Source of the DNA: Chitinivibrionales bacterium
GTDB lineage: Bacteria > Fibrobacterota > Chitinivibrionia > Chitinivibrionales > WJKA01
Length of the DNA stretch: 64,000 nt
Direction of reading: 5' to 3'
Assembly (NCBI GenBank): GCA_014728295.1
Contig: WJLW01000053.1
Coordinates: 22,626 to 86,625, forward strand
Position numbers and translations under genes: made by a program. This document shows, in pieces, positions 43,593 to 50,815 of this stretch (position 1 is the stretch's first letter; each line of letters opens with the position of its first letter). The notes below the pieces were generated by a model that worked only from the letters and a program-made list of their open reading frames with translations, made no database searches and was not told the DNA's origin.

Positions 43593-43971
43593 CCCATCCT
43601 CCCAGGGTTTCGATAATTGCATCGCGAACATTTTCGGGTGTAAAGGGCTTGCGCAAGTATCCCTGTATGCCCTTTTTCTTCAACTCTTCTATGCGCGTCG
43701 TGCTGCCCTCGGTCGAAATGATGACGACCGGTATCTCTGCATATTCTGCATTTTTTTTCAGATTATCGATCAGCTCGATGCCGTTCATGTGGGGCATATT
43801 GATGTCGGTGAAAATGATATCGACCCACGTATCATTCAGCTTATTCAGGGCTTCCCGGCCATGACCGGCGTGAATGATCTCGTCCAGCGGCAATTTGGTC
43901 ATATGCAGAGTTCGCTCCAACACGGCACGGATGGTGTCCGAATCGTCAACTATAAGAATTGAATATGCCAT
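43585..43971 (-). CDS. cheY: CheY-like response regulator
   Basis: 128 residues, a stand-alone receiver. Acidic pair Asp9/Asp10 (VDDSD), phosphorylation site Asp56 (IIFTDINMPHMNG), Thr/Ser switch in VVIISTEGS, and Lys in LRKPFTPENV. No output domain, so it acts by protein contact, for example on a motor or on another regulator. It overlaps the CheX/CheC-like gene by eight bases. Confidence 0.93.
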   Translation of the reverse strand: MAYSILIVDDSDTIRAVLERTLHMTKLPLDEIIHAGHGREALNKLNDTWVDIIFTDINMPHMNGIELIDNLKKNAEYAEIPVVIISTEGSTTRIEELKKKGIQGYLRKPFTPENVRDAIIETLGGWDE

Positions 43972-44004
43972 AACGGCTCCTCAGAGGTGTTGCAGTATAA
44001 AAAG

Positions 44005-44853
44005 TCAACCTGCGTACAAAGCCATGACATCCTGCAATCGCACGGACGTCTCGGCACAGAGTTTTTCAAGAATTTCATGTGTCAATCCAAGCCGTTGTTC
44101 GAGATGATCATCGAGAACAAGGCTCATGCCTTCATGACCCAGCCCGGCGCCGATCATTTTGCTTGCCGCATTGGCAACCTTGACCACATCGACGACCGGT
44201 CCGTATTCCCTGTCTGTGGCATGATGATGCCGAATCGCCTCGACGATCGCATCCGGCAAGTGCCAGCTTTGCGCAAGCTGCGAGCCCACGTCGGCATGCG
44301 TAAAGCCGAATACCCGGCGTTCGGCCTGCTCCCAGGGAAGCGGATCAACCTCATTTGTGCAGAGAAGCCAGACGCTTTGCATCAATTCTGCAGGTGCTGC
44401 CCGACCGATCAGGGTCTTACCGATATCATGCAGCAGTGCGGCGCTGAACGCGATTCCGTCTACGCTGCCGGGCTGCAACCCGCCCAGCAGTTGCACAGCG
44501 AGTGCTGCGGCAACGCTATGGCGCCAAAGCTCTTTCTCGGCATAACCGTATACGGCTACGTGCGTCGACATGGTCTCGCGCACATGATGCGCCAGGAGAA
44601 GCTCGAGCACTTTTGCCGAACCCGTTCGGACAAGTGCGTCCCTGATTGAGGTTATCGGCCGTTTCGAAGCGGAAAAAACCGAATTGGCATACTTCAGCAC
44701 AGACGCGGTAAGCATTTGATCGTACCGTATAACTTCCGCCATATCATCAAGTGAGGCGCTCTCCGAAGCAACCAGACCTGCCAGCTTTCCGGTGCAGGGC
44801 GAAAGCGGCTTCATATCTACCGCTGCGGCGAGTACCTTCTCCAGAGATATCAT
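44005..44853 (-). CDS. HDOD domain protein
   Basis: 282 residues. The HDOD pattern is visible: LVASESASLDDMAEVIRYDQ, LTASVLKYANSVFSAS, PITSIRDALVRTGSAKVLELL, and a degenerate HD site in LLHDIGKTLIGR (His about 174, Asp). HDOD proteins are signalling scaffolds, often beside chemotaxis or c-di-GMP genes. The start overlaps the end of cheD by four bases. Whether it still hydrolyses anything is unclear; the second-half HHATDREYG retains extra His/Asp residues. Confidence 0.88.
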   Translation of the reverse strand: MISLEKVLAAAVDMKPLSPCTGKLAGLVASESASLDDMAEVIRYDQMLTASVLKYANSVFSASKRPITSIRDALVRTGSAKVLELLLAHHVRETMSTHVAVYGYAEKELWRHSVAAALAVQLLGGLQPGSVDGIAFSAALLHDIGKTLIGRAAPAELMQSVWLLCTNEVDPLPWEQAERRVFGFTHADVGSQLAQSWHLPDAIVEAIRHHHATDREYGPVVDVVKVANAASKMIGAGLGHEGMSLVLDDHLEQRLGLTHEILEKLCAETSVRLQDVMALYAG

Positions 44854-45326
44854 AAGTCAACTCTTTGGCCATGACTGGTAAAGTAGGCGCGCCCCCCACC
44901 CACTTCCAGATACAGGGTTCGGGGAATGTGGCCGGCCACTTCTTCCGCCGCAATCATAACGTTGTTTTTCCAGAACATTTTGCGCGCTACTACGATGTTG
45001 CGTTTTCCTATGTCAAAGAAATCTTTCTTTGCGAACACTTGCGCTCCACCCGCCATAACGACACGCAGATTTTCTTTGGTCGCACCCATGCTGTAGGCGG
45101 TTTTGAACAACAACGGAATTCCGGTATCACCGAACATGCAGGGATTTTTTTCGGCCTTGTGCGGATCGACCTTGGCGGCCGGCAACATATAATGCAAAAT
45201 GCCGCCCACCTGGGCTTCGGCATCGTGTATGGCAATGCCAATACAGGAACCCAGTGCATGAGTCACAATGACATCACCCGGGCACGAGCAGACCTGCATG
45301 TCGGAAACGCCGACCGTGTATCGCAT
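44850..45326 (-). CDS. cheD: Chemoreceptor glutamine deamidase CheD (second copy in cluster)
   Basis: 158 residues. GSCIGIAIHDAEAQVGGILH contains the catalytic Cys and His of CheD, and MAGGAQVF and GRAYFTSHG complete the fold. It deamidates receptor glutamines and in some bacteria also stimulates CheC. Another CheD is encoded at 49595-50131 with quite different sequence. It lies 32 bases after a CheY-like gene and overlaps the HDOD gene by four bases. Confidence 0.92.
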   Translation of the reverse strand: MRYTVGVSDMQVCSCPGDVIVTHALGSCIGIAIHDAEAQVGGILHYMLPAAKVDPHKAEKNPCMFGDTGIPLLFKTAYSMGATKENLRVVMAGGAQVFAKKDFFDIGKRNIVVARKMFWKNNVMIAAEEVAGHIPRTLYLEVGGGRAYFTSHGQRVDL

Positions 45327-45358
45327 TTTACCAATTCTATCCGTGAGTGCGCTTCCGC

Positions 45359-45715
45359 TTAGATACCGAGCTTTTCTTTCATCGCCTCGGGAGTAAACGG
45401 CTTAACGATGTAATTATTCGCGCCGGCTTTGAGCGCTTCCAGCACTTTCGGCTTTTCCGATTCCGACGTGCACATGACAATCTTGACGTCTTTATAATCG
45501 GCAATTGAGCGCACGTTTGTCAGAAAGGTATAGCCGTCCATTATCGGCATATTCCAATCGAGCAAAATGAAATCCAGCGGCATGTTGTCGGCTAACTTTG
45601 ACAGAGCATCCTGCCCGTTTTCCGCCTCGACCACGTCGGTAATTCCCATTCCCGCAAGTTGGTTTTTCTGGATGCGACGCATTGTAGCAGAATCATCAAC
45701 CAGTAAAATGCGCAT
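45359..45715 (-). CDS. cheY: CheY-like response regulator
   Basis: 118 residues. Asp pair in VDDSATMRRIQ, phosphorylation site Asp53 in FILLDWNMPIMDG, Thr/Ser in IVMCTSESE, Lys in YIVKPFTPE. The LDWNMP version of the site is common in chemotaxis-linked CheY proteins. It lies 28 bases after the CheX gene, which would supply its phosphatase. Confidence 0.94.
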   Translation of the reverse strand: MRILLVDDSATMRRIQKNQLAGMGITDVVEAENGQDALSKLADNMPLDFILLDWNMPIMDGYTFLTNVRSIADYKDVKIVMCTSESEKPKVLEALKAGANNYIVKPFTPEAMKEKLGI

Positions 45716-45743
45716 AGAACCTCCTTATGTACGCATTAAGTAC

Positions 45744-46202
45744 TTATTCCGTTTTTAATGCCACTTCCATGCCGAACTGTCCCAGCTCCGAAGCAAAGGG
45801 AACCAGTATGGTCGGTATGCCTTTCTGGCTCGCCAGCACATGCTGCCGCCCGATGACTACATTCGGCAGGGAAATTGACAGTTTATATTTTTCGAGATGC
45901 TGCTTGGCGTTGCCGGCAATGATATTGGCGATTTCCCCAATCCCGTCTGACAACTCGGGACCAACAACTTTTATCTGCATCCCCAACATTTTGGAGACGG
46001 TTTTCAACGCCGTTATTTTGGGAAAACTGATCGCAATTGATCCCTGAGCATTTCCCGAAAGGCCGATAATGCCCGAGACGTCATAATTGGGATACGGTTC
46101 GCTTTTTAGCATGGCTTTGCCCGGCTGTATTTCGGTCATTATCATCATTTTAAACGTATCGATGGTCGAATTGATAAAGGGATTCACATACGCTACATCC
46201 AT
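45744..46202 (-). CDS. cheX: CheX-like CheY-phosphatase
   Basis: 152 residues. Starts DVAYVNPFINSTIDTFKMM, the usual CheX opening, then GIIGLSGNAQGSIAISFP and the catalytic helix ELSDGIGEIANIIAGNAK with the Glu-x-x-Asn pair. Homodimeric CheX proteins remove phosphate from CheY. It is encoded directly upstream of a CheY. A gap of 121 bases separates it from the hybrid kinase upstream and may hold an internal promoter. Confidence 0.9.
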   Translation of the reverse strand: MDVAYVNPFINSTIDTFKMMIMTEIQPGKAMLKSEPYPNYDVSGIIGLSGNAQGSIAISFPKITALKTVSKMLGMQIKVVGPELSDGIGEIANIIAGNAKQHLEKYKLSISLPNVVIGRQHVLASQKGIPTILVPFASELGQFGMEVALKTE

Positions 46203-46323
46203 GCATCCTCCCGTATGGTACGGCGAATATCCGATATAATTTCGACGATGGTGCAGTTGTGCGTGAAAAGCATGGTCAAACTACTCCGGTTTTTCATATC
46301 ATTATATCTTTATCACATCGCAA

Positions 46324-48279
46324 TTACCACGCATAGTGCACATGCGTGCCGGGCATCTCCTCCGCAGATATGGTATTGACGGATTCTTCTGCGGCGGGAA
46401 GATAGATATCGAAGCGACTGCCGCAACCTGCGCTGCTTTGAACCTCGATATATCCGTTGTGATTTTTAACTGCGCCGTAAGCTCCCGCAAGCCCCAGGCC
46501 GGTCCCCTGCCGATCTGATTTAGTGGAAAAGAAGGGCTCGAAAATATGCTTTTTAGTCTCTTCATCCATACCCACTCCGGTATCGACAATGCCGATCCTG
46601 ACGTATCGAGCTGTATTTGCCTGCTCGCCGCCGCCCGCGTGATTTGCATGACCGGATTCGACAATTTGCGTTTCGAAGGTAAGCGCACCGCCTTCATTCA
46701 TGGCGTCGCATGCGTTAAGCGCAATATTCAGGATGGCATTTTGTATCTGGTGAGGATCCCCGACAACAATCGGCTCGTCGGCGCATAAGGCCAGTCGCAT
46801 ATCTATTTCCTTATGAGCGCCATGCTTCAGCAACTCCTGCAGTGCTTTAACCAGATTATTAACCGATACGGGCACGGAACAGTATTTGCCCTGGCGCGCA
46901 AAACCCAGGAGCTGGCGTACCAGTCCGGCCGCGCGGCTCGTTGCCGAAAGCACCATATCGATGCGTTTGTTGAGCCGATGGTCGATTGGCACGCCGTTTT
47001 CGCAATTGTCTTCCCGGATCATATCGGCATAGCCCATGATGGCGCCCAGCATGTTGTTGAATCCGTGCGCGACCCCCGCAGCCAGCCGGCCTATGGCTTC
47101 CAGCTTCTGGGTTTGCATCAACTGCGCTTCCAGATTCACTTTGCGTGTGATATCATGCAGGATTGCCGTTTGCGATATGCTCTGATCGGGATGCACCAGT
47201 GCGGACGCGGTCACATCAAAAATGCGGTGATGAAAGTCACTTTCAATATTGAATCGCACGGCAGCCTGATGCTGTATTTTTTGCATCGGACACCAGGAAC
47301 ATACATCTTCATTGCCGAATATGATGCGAAAGCACTTGCCCTCCACTCCAGTATCACCAATCAGCCTTTTCATTGCCGTATTGCAGTACTCAATATCATA
47401 GCTTTCGGCGGCAATATACATCGGATCGGCCAGCGATTCCATCATGCTCTTGTAACGCTCCCGGCTCTCCTGCAATTCCCAGGTGCGCTTTTGCAGCAGG
47501 ATTTCTACCTGTTCAAAAGCCCGTTCCCGAATGGTGCGTTCGCATTCGGCCAGAAGATACTCTGCATCGAGGGGAGCATGCACGTGAGCATTGGCTCCTT
47601 CCCGTCGATAGCGTGAGCAGGCTTCTGCCTGGTTGTCGGATGCAATCACCAGCGCAACGGGCGGCCGTTCCCGCCGGCGGATAAGTTTGAGTATTTCCTG
47701 TGAATTTATACGCGGTGAGCGGTCGTCGATCAGGATTATTTCGGGGGCCAGCTTTGCGATGCTCTGCAGCACATTGTCCTGCGGATTCGCATGCACCACG
47801 TCGTAACCGCTGCTCTTGAGTACCTCCTCATACGACTCTGTGCGTTCCGCAGCGTCATCAACAATCAACAGTCTGGTTTTGCGCAACGGCGCAGCAGAAC
47901 TGAACAGTGAATCAACCGCCTGCAACAATGTACCGGCGTCAAAGGGGGCCGGCAAAAAGGCATCCGCGCCGATATCCTTGCTCACATTTTCTGATTCATC
48001 ATCTTTAAAGATGGCAGAGGTAGCAAGAATCGGTATCCCGTTCAGGCCTTTGTGCTCTTCGGATCGCAGCAGACGGCAGAAACGCCATCCGTCAAGATCG
48101 GGCATCTGGATATCGGTTATTACGGCATCCGGGACCTCCGTCGATTCCATCGCCGTAAGCGCATCGGCGGCGCTGGTGTAAGTGCGCGTTTGAAATCCAT
48201 GGATGTCGAGTATGCCGGAAATGATGCAGAGCTGAGTTATGTCATCGTTGACAATTACGACATTTTTTTTCTTTTTCAT
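46324..48279 (-). CDS. Hybrid histidine kinase with two N-terminal receivers and a PAS domain
   Basis: 651 residues from ATG 48279, chosen because GAGGGAG lies 8 bases upstream. Receiver 1 (about 5-120, site in VITDIQMPDLDGW) and receiver 2 (about 130-245, site in IILIDDRSPRIN) both lack the conserved Lys: the loop reads LPAPFD in the first and VHAPLD in the second. A PAS-like domain with extra Cys (CSWCPMQK) follows, then the kinase core with the phosphoacceptor His in AAGVAHGFNNMLGAI (Asp after His replaced by Gly), NALNACDAMN-type N box, DTGVGMDE and GTGLGLAG. It overlaps the HPt gene by four bases. Confidence 0.87.
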   Translation of the reverse strand: MKKKKNVVIVNDDITQLCIISGILDIHGFQTRTYTSAADALTAMESTEVPDAVITDIQMPDLDGWRFCRLLRSEEHKGLNGIPILATSAIFKDDESENVSKDIGADAFLPAPFDAGTLLQAVDSLFSSAAPLRKTRLLIVDDAAERTESYEEVLKSSGYDVVHANPQDNVLQSIAKLAPEIILIDDRSPRINSQEILKLIRRRERPPVALVIASDNQAEACSRYRREGANAHVHAPLDAEYLLAECERTIRERAFEQVEILLQKRTWELQESRERYKSMMESLADPMYIAAESYDIEYCNTAMKRLIGDTGVEGKCFRIIFGNEDVCSWCPMQKIQHQAAVRFNIESDFHHRIFDVTASALVHPDQSISQTAILHDITRKVNLEAQLMQTQKLEAIGRLAAGVAHGFNNMLGAIMGYADMIREDNCENGVPIDHRLNKRIDMVLSATSRAAGLVRQLLGFARQGKYCSVPVSVNNLVKALQELLKHGAHKEIDMRLALCADEPIVVGDPHQIQNAILNIALNACDAMNEGGALTFETQIVESGHANHAGGGEQANTARYVRIGIVDTGVGMDEETKKHIFEPFFSTKSDRQGTGLGLAGAYGAVKNHNGYIEVQSSAGCGSRFDIYLPAAEESVNTISAEEMPGTHVHYAW

Positions 48280-48671
48280 GAGCGGGCTCCCTCTTTTCCG
48301 AACGCGGCGCTGCAGTCGCCAATGATCGTCATGACGTGCGCAAACTCGTTGCGCAGGCTTGTACCGGTGTTGGATGCGGCGGCATACTTCCCGGCTTTCA
48401 GTTCGCATTCCACCAGGCCCGCCAGCTCGGCCATTGCATCGGCGGTGACGTTAAGGCAGGTTCCTTTTATTTTGTGGGCTTCTTTTTTCGCTTCGTCATA
48501 GCTTCCTTCATGAAGGCACTCCTGAAGACCGATGAGCATACCGGGCATACCGGCAACAAAAGATTGCAAGATCTGGGCCAGCAATTCTTCATCATGGTCG
48601 ATGCGATTGAGCAATTCCTGTCTGTCAAAATGCCGTTGAGCTCCAACCGGGCGGTTGCTGATATCAGACAT
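48276..48671 (-). CDS. HPt (histidine phosphotransfer) protein
   Basis: 131 residues from ATG 48671, preceded by GAGAGGA. A single HPt four-helix bundle; the phosphorylated His lies in EAHKIKGTCLNV (about residue 68). It can shuttle phosphate between receivers. It overlaps the start of the hybrid kinase by four bases and follows cheR by 13 bases, so it probably links the hybrid kinase to the stand-alone receivers of the cluster. Confidence 0.85.
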   Translation of the reverse strand: MSDISNRPVGAQRHFDRQELLNRIDHDEELLAQILQSFVAGMPGMLIGLQECLHEGSYDEAKKEAHKIKGTCLNVTADAMAELAGLVECELKAGKYAAASNTGTSLRNEFAHVMTIIGDCSAAFGKEGARS

Positions 48672-48684
48672 AAGCAAAATCCTC

Positions 48685-49488
48685 TCAAGCTTTCGCGTAC
48701 ACCGAAGGCTGCACCGATTTGAGTCCGCACAAAATACCGGTCAGGCTTTCGGCGTGACCTACCATCAGATAACCTCCCGGTTTCAGCAGGCGATGAAATT
48801 CTTTAAGCAAATTGGCGCGTACGTTGTTGTCGAAGTAAATCATCACATTGCGGCAGAAAATGATATCCATCGGGCCCTGCATCGGAAAGGGAACCACCGA
48901 CAGGTTGAGCCGCCTGAATAAAATCATATTGCGTAAATCATTGGTGACCGAATAGGTCGCAGCCTCCAGCCGTCCTGCTTTATGGAAATATTTATCGCGC
49001 AGCATCCCGGGCACATTATCAATTTTCTTTTTGTCATAAGCGCCCTCAATGGCCTTATGCAGAATGCGCGTAGAGATGTCGGTGGCCAGAATGCGTGCAT
49101 CCGCCGTGCCGCCGTTCAACGCCTCTTTGATGGTAATGGCCAGGGTGTATGGCTCCTCGCCGCTCGAACAACCGGCCGACCAGATGCGGAACCTGCTCTG
49201 ACCTTGCGATCGCCAGGATTCGAGCAATTGGGAAACGAGCTGGAAATGATGCTCTTCGCGGTAGAAATGAGTTACATTGGTTGAAATAACATCCAGTAAT
49301 TGCACCATTTCTTCGCCGGAATCGTCTTCTGTGACATGGCGCAGATATGCCGATTGGCTTTCCAGATTCAATACGCGCATGCGCTTGGCGATTCGTGCAC
49401 TCACCAGCGCCTCTTTTTTTTCGTTGAGCGTGATACCGCTGGCCGCATAGATCAACTCCCGAAAGGCGTTGAAAATTTTTGCATCCAT
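48685..49488 (-). CDS. cheR: Chemotaxis protein methyltransferase CheR
   Basis: 267 residues. N-terminal helical domain (FNAFRELIYAASGITLNEKK), then STNVTHFYREEHHF, SAM-binding IWSAGCSSGEEPYTLAI (about 105-121), ATDISTRIL and the characteristic IIFCRNVMIYFDN (about 210-222). It methylates receptor glutamates, opposing CheB. No TPR extension. 13 bases before the HPt gene. Confidence 0.95.
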   Translation of the reverse strand: MDAKIFNAFRELIYAASGITLNEKKEALVSARIAKRMRVLNLESQSAYLRHVTEDDSGEEMVQLLDVISTNVTHFYREEHHFQLVSQLLESWRSQGQSRFRIWSAGCSSGEEPYTLAITIKEALNGGTADARILATDISTRILHKAIEGAYDKKKIDNVPGMLRDKYFHKAGRLEAATYSVTNDLRNMILFRRLNLSVVPFPMQGPMDIIFCRNVMIYFDNNVRANLLKEFHRLLKPGGYLMVGHAESLTGILCGLKSVQPSVYAKA

Positions 49489-49594
49489 TGAGCCATGTCC
49501 TGGTTAGAGAGGCAGAAGGTGCAGGCAAGACCTGCAGACTCTTGCCGACAGTATGGCGTCGGCAGCCCAACCGCGAAAAGTGAATTTGTTACGA

Positions 49595-50131
49595 CTAATC
49601 ATCATGCGAATTGCCGGGAACGGATTCGATCCAGTCATCCTGCCGCAGCCGGTGCACCTTGAGCACGGCCGTGTGCCCCGAATCGGTATCAAAAAGCAGT
49701 TTTCTACCCATCATTCCCCCGACATCCTCGGTAATTACCGGAATCTTTTTCCTGGCAAGCATGACTCGGGCAATTTTGATATTTTGTTCGCCGACACAAT
49801 TTGTGGTACCTTCCATCATTCTGGCGCCGCCGTATATCTGCGCCAGCAAATCTTGTGAGAAGCAGCCAATTTCTTTCATCATGGCAAGCAGTGCAACGAT
49901 CGCGGCATTGCCGTATTGCGGCGTTGCTGCTGCGGGATCGCTGATGTGGGGATAAAGAAAGTGATTCATCCCTCCGCAACGGCTAACCGGATCCCACAGA
50001 CACACGGCAACGCAGCTTCCCACCACCGTACGGATTACCGAAGCTTTTCTGCCAGCATAAACATAGCCCGGTTCCAGATGATGGGTTACGGATTTGCCAA
50101 GTGGATCATCACGCTGAGACATAGGCTGCAC
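49595..50131 (-). CDS. cheD: Chemoreceptor glutamine deamidase CheD (first copy in cluster)
   Basis: 178 residues; ATG at codon 1 or codon 4. VVGSCVAVCLWDPVSRCGGM followed by NHFLYP holds the catalytic Cys and His. YGGARMMEGT and GEQNIKIARVML follow as in CheD. It lies 8 bases after cheW. A second, divergent CheD is encoded at 44850-45326, so two receptor sets or two different deamidation roles are possible. Confidence 0.92.
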   Translation of the reverse strand: MQPMSQRDDPLGKSVTHHLEPGYVYAGRKASVIRTVVGSCVAVCLWDPVSRCGGMNHFLYPHISDPAAATPQYGNAAIVALLAMMKEIGCFSQDLLAQIYGGARMMEGTTNCVGEQNIKIARVMLARKKIPVITEDVGGMMGRKLLFDTDSGHTAVLKVHRLRQDDWIESVPGNSHDD

Positions 50132-50139
50132 ATTTTTTA

Positions 50140-50670
50140 CTATGCTTGAGCCTGCGACGCATGCTGCAGTATTTCTATTTCGCCGGTGGAAAGCACTTTA
50201 TCGATATCAAGCAGCATCTTGACATTATCGCCGACCTTGCCGATTCCCATGATGAACTCGGTGTTGATGCTGGCGCCGAACGACGGCGTTTCTTCGATGT
50301 TGACGGCTTCGATATCGAGTACTTCCTTGACTTCATCGATAATGATGCCCATGGTGACCGGCTGGCCGGCCGATTCGATCATGACCACGATGATACAGGT
50401 TTTTTCGGTATCGTCCTGCTGCTCCATGTCGAACTTTTTGCGCAGTTCGACAACCGGAATCACTTTGCCGCGCAGGTTGATAACACCGCGGATGAAATTC
50501 GGCGCTTTGGGTACGCGGGTTACTTTCTGCATCTGAATGATTTCCTGCACCTTTAGTATTTCTATGCCGTATTCCTCGGCGCTAAGCAGGAATGTCAGGT
50601 ACTTCCCGGCGAGTTGTTCGCCGACATCAGTTACCTGCCGGGCTGCTGCAGTTTCTACGGCCGCTGCCAT
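50140..50670 (-). CDS. cheW: Chemotaxis adaptor CheW
   Basis: 176 residues from ATG 50670, preceded by AAGGAGG. A CheW domain fills most of it: YLTFLLSAEEYGIEILKVQE, RVPKAPNFIRGVINLRGKVI (the receptor/kinase-binding signature), GIIIDEVKEVLDI and MGIGKV. It couples receptors to CheA. It sits 145 bases after cheA; that gap has only the ribosome site. Confidence 0.95.
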   Translation of the reverse strand: MAAAVETAAARQVTDVGEQLAGKYLTFLLSAEEYGIEILKVQEIIQMQKVTRVPKAPNFIRGVINLRGKVIPVVELRKKFDMEQQDDTEKTCIIVVMIESAGQPVTMGIIIDEVKEVLDIEAVNIEETPSFGASINTEFIMGIGKVGDNVKMLLDIDKVLSTGEIEILQHASQAQA

Positions 50671-50815
50671 AGGGGCCTCCTTGGTTGGAATGAGTAACAC
50701 ATTTTTTATGCTTTTTCGACTGCAAATGTGCGCGTCCTGCGGCTATCTCTTTTGTCGGCAGGTGCGTCGTGTCAACGTTTGCATGCATTTCCATTTATTT
50801 CCATGTCACCAGCCG

